A program made the position numbers and the translations under genes. From Cyanoderma ruficeps (taxonomy: Eukaryota; Chordata; Aves; Passeriformes; Timaliidae), in contig VZDJ01007753.1 of assembly GCA_008694505.1 (NCBI GenBank), positions 16,589,003 to 16,653,002 on the forward strand: a DNA stretch of 64,000 nucleotides, read 5' to 3'. The stretch's first letter is position 1. Every line of letters begins with the position of its first letter. The notes beneath the pieces were generated by a model, which was given only the letters and a program-made list of their open reading frames with translations, did not search any database and was not told the DNA's origin. This document shows positions 1-13,873 of the stretch, piece by piece.

Positions 1-868
1 AGCACTGGCAATGTTTGGCTTAAATGGCTTGCTGGTAAAACTAAAAAGAAGCACATCTTCACCACTGATGGAGAGGAACAAAGAAGGATATGAGAATGAT
101 GCATCTTGTAGATCTCTCTTTCCAGTGTTGTGACAATGATAGTAAAAGTAATCACTCCCATATTTTGATGAGTATGACATGTCAGCAAAGGGAAAATCAC
201 TGAAGGAGAGTGCAAAACCAGGAGCTGCGAATATATTTACTGAATAAATTCCCCAAAGGCATTTAAATTGAAAATGCTCAGAAGCTAGGAATATATTCTA
301 AACTTTTCAGAAAAATCACTGATGCAGAATATGTAGATGGTCACAAGTCTGTGCTGATAATTGTTTACCACCATATGCCTACAAAATGCACATGGCCAAA
401 ACAGGACAGGGCTGCAAACCTTCACTTCCATTTTTGGATCGGTATTCTGGTCTGGTCTTCTCTGAAGTGCTGCTGCAAAATAAAGCTCCCCCATAAAACT
501 GAGAGGGCTGGTGCCAAGCCTGATAGCTCAACTGGAACATTTCAGAGGCTAAGAGGGGCATTAAGTTTACAAAGTTCCAGGTTCTGTCACCTTTACATTA
601 ACCAGCTTTTCTTCAAAAGGTTTGTCCTCTAGTTCTCAGTGAATAACAATGGCAGAAGGGGATAGGCTGGGGGATGAGGCAAACAGGTGAATATGACACA
701 CAAGAGGAGGCTTGAACAGCAGCTGTGGTGGAATGAACTAGGAAAGAAATAAATGGAATGTACTAAGGAAAGAAAATAAAAAGTGTATTTATTGCACCCC
801 TAGTATTATTTATAAGTCTTTTTAAAATCAGGTAATCCATTGGACTTTTCATGTTTTTTAAACAACAG
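1..868 (+). other. MIDEAS: Intron of MIDEAS (no exon recognised)
   Basis: This stretch precedes the first recognisable MIDEAS exon and ends in an acceptor, TTTAAACAACAG, at 868. I see no further ELM2/SANT coding exon in it. The exon carrying the first half of the SANT domain should lie upstream, outside the window. The short open frames here are AT-rich and resemble nothing I know. Confidence 0.6.
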
Positions 869-3309
869 ATAAAAACCAAAACAGTGGCTCAGTGTGTGGA
901 ATTCTACTACACATACAAGAAACAGGTGAAAATTGGTCGGAATGGGACCTTAATCTTTGGGGACATTGATGGTGCTAATGAGAGATCCATGAAAGATGAA
1001 GCTGAAGTTGATATCAAGGTAAGTAATCTCCTAAATTTTTCTCATCTCTTTTGGGTTGTGTTTGAAGTCTTGTGTGTTGTCTCATTTACTGGTCAAATCA
1101 AAAGCACAAACAATCTGGCTTCTCCACAGGAGTCCAGACTCACAAATTTGTGTCCTGTGTCACACAATGTCATTTACTTACAGACATCAGAATTAACAAT
1201 TCCTTTATCTTCTGGTGAAGAGTTCCCATAGGTTTGCACGTGTTCTTCCTCTCAGAAGGGACATCTTCAGTGAGGAACAGGGGCATGAGGAGGAGGAGGA
1301 AGAGGAGGAAGAAGAGGAAGCAGCAGAAGTGTTGGATAACAGAAAGAGGAGTGCCGATGCTCTGAAAGATGAACTGACACTACAGGATGGGACAATAGTA
1401 AGTGCTGCATTGTGCATGTTGTGCTTTCTATGCCACCTTCACTCTGCAAATAGTTTAGAAAACAGATGGGCAGTTCCAGATGCAACAAGTTTCCATCTCT
1501 AACTATTTCTGGAGCAAGAGGTTGGGTTGAGGTAGCTCAGTGTTACTGTCAGTCAGAGTGTGTGCTGTGATGGGAGAACTGGGATGTATAAGGTGGAAAA
1601 ATGCAATGAATTCTTTGTGGTTGGTGCACACAGAGGGCCATGATGAGAAAAATCCTTAAAATAGCCTGAAGATTTTCTCATTAAATAAAACCTTTGCCTG
1701 GAATGAGTGAAGCAGAGGAGCTCAACCACTGTCTTCCTTCTGATGGTGGGTTTAAGTGTCACTGTGCCTCAACTCTTCTCCTCTTTGCAAAGGCCAGCAA
1801 CACCAATATGAGGAGTCACGAGGCAACTGTCACGGGAAGAATTGGGAGGAAGCCAAGGGAGACAACAGTGAAGCCTCGAAAGCCTATTACTGCTCCAGTG
1901 CAGAGGAAGAAGAGGAAACAGAAGATAAAATCAGATGCTACCACTAAAACACAAAACACAGAAAACACATTTCCATGTAAAAAATGTGGCAGGTAAGACC
2001 AACTCTGCTTCCAGCAATAGTCGCAGAATCACAGTAGGGCATCTCCTGTGGAAGCTTTTTCTCAGATGAGCTTTCTGTCTTTCTGTATAGGCCATAGACA
2101 TTGGCAATAATTTTAATGAATTACTGCCCTACTAATACTTGCAGATTAAGGCTTGTTTTTCTTCAAATGGCATGAGATACCACCTACATTTCAACTGTGT
2201 GTAGTATTTGGTGTTAAGCTGCACTTTCAAGCAGCTGCTGTGTTGGCCCTCTGTAATGCTTACGTTTTGATAACAAGAAGTCTCCATGTACTTGCTAGAT
2301 CCCATACAAAGAACATGGTATAGACTCAGGAAGAGTGGTGTAGAGACGTGAGACACTACCATCATTACAGCAGCAGCTATTAGGCCAGTAGGTACATAGT
2401 TCATCTGGTTAAATTTGCAGCTGTCTTTGGTGGATGTCAAATATATTTGTATTTCCTCACACCATTTTAGTAGTTTTTGTAGGTTTGTTGCCAACAGAAT
2501 CATAACTGTCAAGAAAATTCAGTTCCCTACATAAGTTGCTTACTCTTAAAACAACAGGACAAGCAGACAAGGATTCTTAATGGTGTCTGAGCTTCACTTG
2601 TGGCACTTGAGGCAAAATCCAAATAGTTAGTGGTAGAGGGTGGAGGAAGAGATCACCGAAATGTAGAGTCAGATGGAAAAAGCTCAAGCATTTCAAGCTC
2701 TGTGGACAAGGCTCAGGAGTGGCATTGGGCCATCGTTTGCCTCCATGCTTCCTGTATTGTTGCAGCACACGGGAACACCTGAAAACCAGGGCCATGTTGT
2801 GTTAAGCAGCAGGTGCATAATGCAGATACCAGCAGGGCCCCTCTGAATTCAGAGCTGAATGAGAAATGGCCACAGTAAGAAATGGAGTGAGTGGTTTGAG
2901 GGTGCTCAGGATCTTCTGCTGGCACTGCACTTTGCTCTGGCACGTGCCGAGTGGTGTTTGCTGTGGGTGCCCTATCACAGTGCCAGCGGGAGTTCCGGAG
3001 CTGGAGCTCATGAGGTTGAGGCCGGAGCAGCAGCAGCTCTTCTGGAGAAGTGTTGAACGAGGCCGTAGGAGAGGCCAGGCTAACGTACGTGTGTGCCTTC
3101 CTAGGGTGTTCTACAAGGTGAAGAGCCGCAGTGCTCACATGAAGAGCCACGCGGAGCAGGAGAAGAAGGCGGCAGCGCTGAAGCAGCAGGAGAAGGAGGC
3201 GGCGGCGGCGGCAGCCCGCAGCCAGGCCCAGCGGGAGGAGAGCAGTGACACTGGGAGCAGCAGCAGCGGGAGCAGCAGCGCCAGCTCGGATGAAGATGGA
3301 GAAATATAG
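869..3309 (+). CDS. MIDEAS: MIDEAS (ELMSAN1) C-terminal exons, 5' partial
   Basis: MIDEAS is the nuclear ELM2-SANT scaffold that holds HDAC1/2 and DNTTIP1 in the mitotic deacetylase complex (family knowledge). Four coding exons are visible: 869-1018, 1221-1397, 1793-1992 and 3105-3309, all with GT/AG borders and compatible phases (0, 0, 0, then 2 into 1). The first exon encodes the end of the SANT helix bundle (KTVAQCVEFYYTYKKQVKIG). The second carries a run of 11 Glu (1287-1319). The third and fourth together encode a C2H2 finger: C-x2-C in FPCKKCGR before the junction and H-x3-H in SAHMKSH after it. An Ala- and Ser-rich tail ends at TAG 3307-3309. MIDEAS is preferred over its paralogue TRERF1 because DNAL1 and the ACOT cluster follow. 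The 5' part of the gene lies outside the window. Confidence 0.9.
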
Positions 3310-6300
3310 CAGCAGACCAGAAGTGGAGGGAGTAGCAAGGCTGGACCCAACCTCCCTCTCGGTGGTCTCACTTTATTTTGCTTGCACTTTTCTTACCTGA
3401 ACCATCAGGTTTTGGTTTCAGTGCTGCCATTTCCTCATGCCACATGTTCCACTTCAACTTGCCAGTACTGAATGGTGGATAACAAGATTTGTTTCAACTT
3501 TGATTTTTTTTTTTAAGACTAATAAGATTTCTATTCTATTTATAATGATATCTGAGGTACATAATAGAACAATGTCACCTGCAGTGGAAGTAAGTTCTCT
3601 CAGGTCAGTCAGACCTTTCTTTTTGTTCTTGTCAGGAATCGTGGTAGTGGGACTTTCGGATACAAAGGTTTCCAGACTGCAGCAAGAAAATGCTCTACTG
3701 TGAGCTAAGTGTATCCAGTTACTGTGACACTGGTGATTCCTAGTTGTTTCCTTTCTCAGCAAGTTCTTCTTCCTTATATGCTTTCCTGCCTTTCTTTCTG
3801 AGCAGTTATTCAGGCAGACAAGTTTTGTGGAAAGATTGTGTGCACTTTTTACCTCTGTTTCACAAAAATGAAAAGTGCGATGAGCAAGACACTCTTCTTC
3901 CTCTTAAGAGTAAGTTTTATTTTTCAAATGGAAGCCTGAGGTCAATTATCTTATGGCATTAAAAATGTAGCAATGGATATAAAAATATCCTGTGGGATTA
4001 GAGTAGCCACAGGCCTTGCAGGTTGTCTCATCTTGGAAAACAAAATAGTCAGCCTTTGATTAACTTCAAGGAGTCTGGGCTTCACAAATGCAATTTGAAA
4101 TGAAAACTCCTGGGTTTGAATTTACATAAATGGGAGGAAGTTTATTTAGTGAAAATGAACCCAGACCTTCTTGTGTGCTGGATTGTGTGCACCTCAGAAA
4201 TGGGAGGAATGGACTCTCATCTCCAGCAGTGATCCCTCTGTGAATGTTTTTACCTCTCAATATCCTCTTCTGTCTTGTAGCAGCCCTCATTTACTCCTTG
4301 AAATTGCCATCATTAAGCTTTTATGGCAGGGCCCTAGTTTCCCAGACAGTTGCTGTCAGACAATATGTACAGGAGAAGCTTGTCACCTGTTTGCACACCA
4401 GTGGCTGGGCACTGCTGCCTGCTGGCTTGTCCTGTTGTGAGCTATGCTCTTTGCTGAAAGGCTGACTCTTCCTTCAGAACCAACACAAGCTAGTAGCCCA
4501 AAAAGTCTAGCCACCAAAAGCTGCTGGTAAAAGAGAGTTAACATTTGTCATTATTTGTAAGGATGCAGAGAATCACTTGTGGTTCATGGCCAGCTGGTGT
4601 CATCCTGCAGCCCACTCCCCAGCTCCCTCCCTCCATCCAGTCCTTAGGAACAGCACTGATCCCCAGCTTCTTGAGTGCTGGCACTGTGTAATACCAGACC
4701 ACACTGAAGGAGCTGATCCCTCCTGCCTTCCCCAGCAGGGCTCCAAGAGATGTTATTGTATGTGAACTACAGTGTGCCTGACTGGCAGGTTTGGTGTTTT
4801 TTTTTAAATCTTGACTGTTCAGCTGCTAGATAAATTCCTGGTTAACTGTAAAAAGAGGCTATAACTCCAGCATGTCATCTGACAGTCTTCTTGCCCTGTA
4901 ATTTTATGCAACCATGATGGCTTCACTCTTTTGCTTGGGAGGCTGTGTATTGTACAACATTTGCTTTGACATATCTATGCTTTTGCATAGAATTGTTTTT
5001 CTGAATAGCAGAAACCATTACTATTCCTACAAAATCAGGAGGAACATCATTAAGGACTGCACTCTTTGCAAAGTTGACACTTTCACCTGCAAGTGTTCAA
5101 TTTTCTGTCAAGATTGTATTTTTCATTCCTATCAAAACTGGGGTTCCTTTCAGCATTTGGATGACTGTTCCATCTTCCTACATTGAATGGATCTTGTTGA
5201 CTAACCCAGAAGCACATGGCACATCATGAACTGTTAAAATCATTCAAAAACTGCAAAGAACTAAAAGCTGCTTCTTTAAAAGCAGCAAATCAGTCTTCCT
5301 CTTAAGGATTTCAGTGTTGATTTTTATCTTCTAAATTTTATAAATTGGGGAAAATGCTTGTCTGCCATTATCTTAGGGCCCTTGGAGAGAACAGAAACTT
5401 GAGCACCCTGTGTCAGGAGGAACAGTAGGTGAAGCTACTGCAAGCATTATTACAGTCTTCCAAAGGCCAGATCTTTCACTGATTTTCCCTATTGTAGGAA
5501 ACTGATATAATTTTTCCTCTTGTCAAGGACAAGCCATTGAGGTGCTGATTAGAACAAATTGGAGATTTTCTTTACTTGGCATAAAAATGTGTATATTTTG
5601 TGCTGATTCCAGTACTGGTTGTTTCTCTCCCACCCTGCTGCAGTGTAAGTAGAACAGAACAGGAAAACTGGACACAGCCTGTCATTGGAAGAAAATCGGA
5701 AAAGGGCTTTTTCTGTCTTCCATAACAGCTGTGGGTTAGCAGGGCTGACCACAATCAGGTAAATGTGCCAAGTAAGTGGCATCAGGTTGGAATGAGTATG
5801 TTTCTGAGCATACTTCCAAACTGCTAGTAGCCACCAGAAGACTTCTTTACTGGCATGTTAGCAAGGGGAACAGCTCCTCCAAGTGTCATTTTAAAAGACA
5901 GACAAGCAAACCAAGCCTTCTACCCACTGGCTTACAGTACGAGTTTGGAATTGATCCTGCATTTGAATTAGAACTTGCCTACTAGCAAAAGTTGGCAGAG
6001 AACTGTTTTTTAAAAATAGATCAAAATCAAAACCTAAGTGGCCAACCCCCAATTTCTGTGGACAAAGCATTTAAATGGAATTTGTCTAATGGAATGAGTT
6101 ATGTTCCTACTCTTTGTGGGGGAGAAATAATTTGAGTGGCTCTTTACTGCAGCACAGTGTTAATTTAAGTTTGTTATTCCAGTTAAGATTTTAAAAAACC
6201 CACCCCAAACAAACAAAATTCTTGTCAATGTTCTGTTGATATGTCTGTTTTAAAACTCCATACTCCTTATTTTCCATCATTTAAAGGTCTATTGATTGAT

Positions 6301-7830
6301 CCCCATTTAGTGTAAGGGTTTGCTGCTACTTTAGGAAGCAGGTAGTAGAAAGTCATTAATTTGAACAAGGTGTCTCTTCGCATTAGTTTTTTTTATATGG
6401 GAACAAATATTTATAGAATGCAATTCTCTAAATGTGTACTAATAGATTTGCCTTTTACAGTGCAAGATCAGGTGGTCACATACTCCTTAGTCAGATGGCT
6501 GTGTTTCAAATCATTACCTACTTTGAGTCTCGATGCCAGCACTGGGCATCACGGAGATGCAGTGGCAGGTCACGTTTGCCCTGACCATGTACTTCTGCCT
6601 GTGTTTCTGCCTGCCCTTTACAGATAGATTCAGTCTTTCAGGTTTGTGATCTGCATGGGATAGCATCTGAGCTTTGTAAGACTGTGTATGTATGTAATTA
6701 CTAGATAGATGCATGCACTTGTGATGCATATCTGATACAGCTGCAGGTGTTTTGCAGTCTAGTTGCAAGAACCACACTGCATTTTAATTTATTTGATATT
6801 TGTTCTTTTGCTGATACAGGTGATGGTATCAGAGAGAACTTGGCTCTGTAAGTTGAAGGCCTACAGAATTTCACTCAGCTGTGCAGGACCATGGCATTTT
6901 GCTGGCTAGAAACAGGTAGGGATTTAGCTGCTTAAAGGCAGGGCAAAGATAGAAATTCAAAAGCTTAAATGCAACTCATCTGTTAAACCCATTTTAGACT
7001 AAGTCCAAATTAACTAAAAATACTCTCTCATTTATCAAATTGAGGCTTTTGGTAATTTTTATAATTGCAACAAGCTTAGATTAAAATCAACACTTTTCAA
7101 AAAAAGTGTTTCTTAAATCACAAACATGATCTTTCTCACTCTCAGCAGTTACACACTTCTTAATTCTGTTTCAGGCAGCGGCCTAGAAGATTCCTGCTGA
7201 TACATACTGTATTTTAAAGAAATGGGAGTAGGAAGGACTATAGCCATAGGAGTCTTGTCTGCTTTCATACAATGGCACATTTAGTCCAATGCTTACCAGA
7301 AACCTTATTCTAATACACATTTTCCCATGCAAACTTTCTCCGGCTTTATCTTCTGATGTATGTCTGGAAGTTTATAAAGCTTTAAAGAGACAGAAAAGCG
7401 AGTTGGGGGGGTGAGTTTCTATGAAAATTCGTCACTTGGGTTCAGCTGCTTTACTTTCCCTCCTTCTCTCCTGTGTCATATGTTAGGAAGACACAAACTT
7501 TGAATCCCAAGCTGTCTAAGGATCTTTCTTTCCAAGACTAAGATTTCACTGACAGCTGAGCCTGAAAAAACCCTTAACTTCTCCAGATTAGAAGACAACA
7601 TATATTTTTATAGAAAAGTAATTGTGTAATTTTAAAAAAGTTTCCTGCAGCTTCTCCACATGTATTTTTCCCCTTGTAGTTCAGATTTGATATAAACTTT
7701 TTTTGTGTTCATTCTTTTTATGTTCTGTTTTTAAATTTGTAGTCAAAGCTTTGGTGTACTGTACAGGAGCAGTCAGCCTTTGTAATTACTGTATAAATGC
7801 TTTATAATAAAGTATATTACTTTTATTTTA
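3310..7830 (+). other. MIDEAS: Probable 3' UTR of MIDEAS
   Basis: This is about 4.5 kb of AT-rich sequence after the MIDEAS stop codon without any recognisable coding exon. It runs to a good AATAAA at 7806-7811. A long 3' UTR is usual for this gene. The short open frames inside (for example near 4170-4440) show no family resemblance and I treat them as chance. Earlier polyadenylation cannot be excluded. Confidence 0.55.
7806..7811 (+). terminator. MIDEAS: AATAAA polyadenylation signal, probable end of MIDEAS
   Basis: A canonical AATAAA lies in TTTATAATAAAGTATATT and is followed by T-rich and TGTGTG-containing sequence at 7822-7865 that suits a downstream element. It is the best + strand signal found after the MIDEAS stop codon. 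Confidence 0.5.
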
Positions 7831-10800
7831 ACAAGTGAGCAGACACTTCCTTTTGTGTGTCTGCTGCCTAGGGCACCTTTTAAAAGACTGTTACATGTTT
7901 AAAGTGTACATATATAAATATATTTACCTGTTGCTGTACAGTTGTGATAGACTGGACTGAATTTATTTTTTGTGTGCTTTTTTATAAAGTATTAATACAC
8001 TAAAGGAAATCTTGCAGATGTGATTGTAATGTACTATGTAACTTATTTACTTAATATCCTCTATATATCTAAAAAACCTTTTATTAAATGAGGTTTAAAA
8101 AAATAGTTTCTTAGCTGACTTTTTTGATGGTACGAGGGAGTAGCCAGGGGCTTATGCAGGCTGTGGTGCACAGGAGGCTGCCTTGAGTCCTCCTGGCTGC
8201 TCTGCTCTCTCTCCATATTCACCTGTGTTTTCCACAGCAGCCCTCGAGCCTGTTTCTCACCTCTCCCAAGACACAAGCCTGGACTGTGTTTTATGTCTCA
8301 CATCTAAGAAAGTAACTGGCAGTGTGGCTGTAGGAGCCCAGAGAAATCTGCAGCTCCACTGCTTTACAGAAGTGTTGATGGGATGTGTGTCCCAGTCCAA
8401 GCCAAGCACCCTCCCAGAAAGAAACAACCTTGGCAGTGTGCTGGGAATTCCTGAGGAATAGTTCTCTAGGTCTGCTGTGCTGGAAATAAGGCCAGTGGGA
8501 TTCTGACACTACCTGAAACAACTACAAAGACCATGGACAAGGCAAAGGCATCATGGAGTAACTCAGTACCTGACGGCCTGCATTAGGTATGAATTCTGGG
8601 ATGCCTTCAGTTGTAGATCATATTGTATCACACTTTTCAGTGACTAAGTTTGAAAAAACTTATAGTAAATACTGTCTTAAAGGCATTTATCTGTTACCTG
8701 AATCTAATGAGGGGGTTTAACAGATTTTGTTACACAGCATGTATTTTGTTTCTTCTGGCAGCAGGTGGATCTCTTGCTGTGGGTTTTAAATATGCTTCCA
8801 TTTATCCTCAAAACATCTTCCTTCTGTTTTTGTATTTTACCTTTTAGTTAACTAGACTACACAGGTGTTCTCACACCTACTGACATGATGTCTTTAAAAG
8901 CTACAAATGCCACATAATGCAGATGGCAGAAGTGTGTATCAGTCCCTGACTGGTCTCCTGTGAGATTGCACTTAGGATCTAAGGTAGCACACCTGATAAT
9001 TCATGCTGACCTTTTCATTTCAGTATTTTTGGCAAAGCTGGCAGGAGAAACACTCAGTCCAAGATGTGAAAACACTAATTTTTTCAGCTCAGTGTAGAAG
9101 TCCTTGCTTCAGTTTAGTCTTGTGCCTGTGGCAGTTGATCAGCAATAGTGTTTGGAGAAAAGTACTTTGCTTGGTGTGTGAAGAGACAGGGAACACCAAA
9201 GAGATAACACCAAGAGATATCTCACTTGAGATAATGGACCAGGACTTTAAGGCTTTAAGTCATGCATTTGCTTCCCTGTCAAAGCCAGCTGGCAAAAGTG
9301 CTGAAGTTTAGTACTTTGCTCTAAATCTGAAGCTGTGCAAACAAACCTAGGACAATCAAAAAACCCACACATTTTGAGCAATTTGGGTTCTATCTTTTTT
9401 TAACTGCTGGATCTAAGCCCAAGCTTCTGAAAGTTATTTCAGCTACTGAAAGAAACTTTATAAAGCATTTTAGTGATTAGTAAGCTTTGAGTTAGTGGTA
9501 CTGTGAGGAGTTCTGCAGTAACTATGTGTTTTCTAAATAGCATTATGATCATCACTGTAGGATGCTGCTCTTGTCATTACTGAGACCAACTGCTGTGGGC
9601 TGTGGGGTAGGAAGAGTTTTCTTTATATCAGAGTTTTGAAATTACATTTCAGTGACATGATCTACTGAAGGCTGAAGTTTCTATTAGAGAAGCTTATGAA
9701 TCAGTTAGTCTTCCCTTGTCTGGGTTTAATGGAACTGATTGTATATTACTGTTAACAGAATTTAAATTCAAAGCGAATTAGTAATTTTGTACTGAAGAAA
9801 GACCAACCATTTCTCTAACTTACCTGGATTTTTTTCCACATATAACAATAGTAGACTTTTCCCTTAGGACCTAAGAACAAATTCTGACAACCAATGTCTT
9901 AAAAGATTGAAAAATATTTATGTATCAGATGACAACAATCACAATATATCAGCATTTTTAAAGCCTTATGTTATTTTCTATTCTAAAATATAGAGGCAAT
10001 AAGGAACAGCATTTACATGCTTTCATACTATAAATACATTGCTTCCTGAGCAGCTAGGACAGTTTAATGTGAAAATTTAGTTTCCAAATACTCTTCACAA
10101 GCTGAACTATTTCATTACACATCAGCCAAAGACATTTGTATAAAATAGGGTTATATTATTTTTGAACAAGTTTCACAGAATAACATTTGTAAACATAGGC
10201 CAAAATAATTTAAACACAGCAAATTTAACAGTTTTTCATGCTACAAAATTACTGTATATGAAAGATTGCCAAAGGGGATGTTAAAAGTGCTCTCTTGCTT
10301 GCAGGTTTTTCTAGATGAGCCTACTTCTAGTGCAGCCTGAGTCATCTGCTGGTTCTCAGGTCTCTTCTGTCATTTTTCCATCAGTTCTCAATAATCACTG
10401 CATACATCAATCAGCTCTTTGAACACCAGTGAGTGTGCCAACAAGCAAGCAAAAAACCTAGCTAGTTCCTACCACTAATTTAATTTTAGGATATTTCTCT
10501 AATTAATAAAGTGGATGTTAGTCCTCTGTAACTTCACTGGGCTTGCACATTTTATATGGGTGCTCTTTTCACCCATGGATAATAGTGTGTTCACTGCTTC
10601 ACTAGGTGTGGTGTCATAGGGAACATCAGTGTACAAGTGAAAGCCAGGCCTTCCAGCATCTCACTCTTAATGTCCCTTTGGGTGCACAGGCCAAGGTGTC
10701 AGTGTCACCATACACGTAACATTGTGTAGCACCATCAATATGCAAACCAGCTGTTTTAATTCTACCACCTCTCTATGTCTTCCACCACATCCAGTGCCTA

Positions 10801-13800
10801 ATTTTAAAGTGCAAATTTAAAAATTTAGGGAAACTTTACTTTGGAGGAGAAGAAGTTTGGGGAGGGTTGTTTTGTTCTTGAGAGTTATCACAACTTGTTA
10901 GGCAAAGCAAGGTAAAGTGAAGCTACCAGCTTTGAGACAAAGCATCTCGTGACAAACAAAAGCCACAGTCAATTCTTTTCTTACTGTATTGTTTCAATGA
11001 GATGACACATAGTTTTTATCAAAATGGTTTTAAATTATATGCTAAGACTGGATACTCCCTTCCTCCAATAATGATTTTTCCCTTTTTTGTTGGCATCTAT
11101 AATGCTGCTCCCAAAGAAGAGAGCTAGAGAATTTGTACCATTTCACCTGTGGAAAGCACCAGTGCCAGTGGGCCACACAATCCACTCAGCTCTACCACCA
11201 CCTACAATAGTTTTGGACTGATTCCTGTAGGTGTAGCCTCTACTGATCACTTACAAGAGCCAGGAACTGCTCTTGTCCCTCACAACTTGTCAATGGATCT
11301 GTGTTTCCCTTCAATCAATACAACACAGTCAGAACACTTGAGTCTCTATTCTGCTCTCGGAGTGCCAAAGTGTAGACTATTTGCTGTATCTAACATAACC
11401 TGTAGAAATGTACAGACTTAGGCCATATTTAAAGACTCAACCAGCAGGATTACCTGGCATTGGACTGTGCTCATCACTCCCTTTTCCTCCTGTCACAATC
11501 ATGTGGAGCTAACCCAGCCATACCGCCACTCTTGCAGCTGTGCTGGGAGAGACCAAGTCCACAGCTTCAACCACTTTTCCTTGTCGCCAAGCACTAGGAG
11601 AAGAGCACCACGTGGTCTATTCTGAAAATATCTCCAAACACAGAGATGAATTTGGCATTTCTGCTTGTTGGGAACATTCAGAAGGCAACACTGAGTCAGT
11701 CAAGCTCTGGCTCACGTGAGCCACACTTTAACTACAGTCGTCAAGGGCACAGCCAGTCCCCTGTGGGCCCCCCAGCAGATGGGGCCAGCAGGGCCTAAGT
11801 GTGCCATGGGCTCTGTGCTGCCCAGGCACACTCACCTTGCCAAGGGTGGTTGGCTGCAAATGATCAGAGTGGCTTGGCTTCAAAAGATGTGTGAAATGAC
11901 TGCTGCCTGTAGACACTCCTTCATGGTGCTCCTTGGTCAATGCTGCCTTTACTCATGATAAAGCTACGAGAATAGTTCCAAAGAAATAACCAACAAAAAT
12001 GAAATTGTCTAAATCCAGTGAACTAGCTAACTAAGAAAGTAGTTTCTGGTAAAGAGAACAGCTGCCTGGAAATAGTTTGTGCTGGGCAAAGAATGTCCAG
12101 AGTTCTTGCTGTTGTGCTCTTGACCTTACTTTTAGTAACGGATCCAAATCAAACTCAAACCTCTTCAGTGAATGCCAACTTAAATCAGAATGCTTTAGAA
12201 GTCCTCCAGTAATCACAGATTAAGCAGCAATATATTGAAACTAAACTGTGATTGTCTTGTAATCATTTACTTCACAATGTTCACTTAGAAACTGATTAGA
12301 GAGAATCGCCTACTGCAATTATACCTGGAGCTTGAGATCAGTACCACTGTTGCCCTGGGCCACTTCTGCCATTTCATCTCAGAACTTGATTTCCAAGATT
12401 TCACCTGCTGCACCTTCATGAACAAAAAGACCAAGAGTGGCATCCTGCCCCCATCCCTTCTATGCCTGGGCTGGAACCAGCAGATACACTTGTTGCCACT
12501 TCAATTTAAAAAAAGATGGTGGCACAAATTAGAAGAAAAGCTTGTTAAAAAACCAAAAAGGAACTGCAGAAAAATCCACTCAGATGACTCCATTTGTTCT
12601 TCAAAGAAGAAAAAACACACTATTGGCATCCCACAGTGCAATCAGGTATGTCTTCATTGTTATTTAATGCTTTTCACTAGAAATAGCCACATTAGGGGGC
12701 TTTACTAAAACTGATTACCCTGCAATATAGCACATTCCGTACTTTTTTCTTCAATACTTTTTTACCAATGCCCACTTCCTATCTCATCTCATCATCTCAT
12801 CTCATCTCATCTCATCCCATCTCATCCCATCTCACCTCATCTCATCACACTCTCATCTCACCTCATCTCATCTTGTCTCATCTCACTGTCCCCACAAACT
12901 ATATACACTTTCTCTCACTGCTTATACCTGTGCTTTCACAAAAAATTAGTATCCCCAAAATCAAAATTTTCTGTCCTCAAGCCCAAGTCTTCTGTTTGCT
13001 GTTAGTTTCTCTATTACTATCAGCCTACCTAGTTACAGGGAGATTCAAGAGCTGAAAAGGATTATGTCCACCAGTAACCCAATCCAAAGCCAGAAACCAG
13101 CTGTAGGCTAATAGGCCACATATTCCAATCTAAAGTAATTTCTTAGTAAGAGACAAAACCCAAAGTTAGCAGGTATTTTAGTCTTACTGAAACCATGCAA
13201 AAAATTCCCACTGCCTCTTAAAAATAAATAAAAATATAAGTTAACATGACCTTCTAAGCAATGCAGTAGAGTTCCAATGTGAGAAGCCCATTTCAAGAGT
13301 TAAGGCCAGGAACAAACGCTCATCAGACCAATCAATACCGTTTTGTGCGTGTGTCTGCAACTACTGGGCCTGTTTGGCATAACACTTCAAGGAATGAAAA
13401 GGCAAACTCACATATTAAAAGTAATGATAAAGTCCCATGGCAAAATTAAACACAACAAAGCTTGTCAGGTGTCTCTAAACCACAACATTGTTCTTTTGGC
13501 CTCAGAGTTTCCAACTCAGTGTTGGCCAGCAGCACCAAATAAGCCAAAACGGTTCTTTTATAACTCCAGAGTGAACAACAAGCACCACTAATCAGGAATT
13601 AAAAATAGCTATGTATTAATTTAAATAAAGATCTCTTGCTAGCCAAACAGCAGGTAAACTCAGCTCCAGTAGTCTCTACAGAAGGTGTCATAAGCTTGAC
13701 AAAACCAGTGTGAGCAATTTTTGGTAACTAACACTTTGGGTGAGAGACTGTAGAGATAAGCTGGTCTTTTAAAACCTGCCCAAAGATTTTCTTCAAAACA

Positions 13801-13873
13801 AATATTTTTATAAAAGTTTATGTGCCAAGCTATCTGGAGTTATTTTAATAATTTAATACCCAAAAATGTGTCA
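7831..13873. other. Between MIDEAS and DNAL1: intergenic plus probable DNAL1 3' UTR
   Basis: No gene is recognised here. The right-hand part should contain the 3' UTR of DNAL1, which runs leftwards from 13873, but I cannot place its polyadenylation site. A pentanucleotide microsatellite lies at 12780-12886. The mammalian neighbour PNMA1, which sits between DNAL1 and MIDEAS in human, is not visible. Confidence 0.5.
12780..12886. repeat. (CTCAT)n pentanucleotide microsatellite
   Basis: About 107 bp of imperfect CTCAT units with interspersed CCCAT, CACCT and CACAC variants. The strand is almost free of G. It is a simple repeat with no sign of coding. Confidence 0.9.

Noticed and set aside
2023..2050. 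AGAATCACAG stretch reminiscent of a reverse-strand CR1 terminus
   Set aside because: Only about ten bases match and no further CR1 sequence follows.
12418..12708. 96-codon Lys-rich + strand frame near the CTCAT repeat
   Set aside because: Low-complexity translation in AT-rich DNA without splice support or family resemblance.
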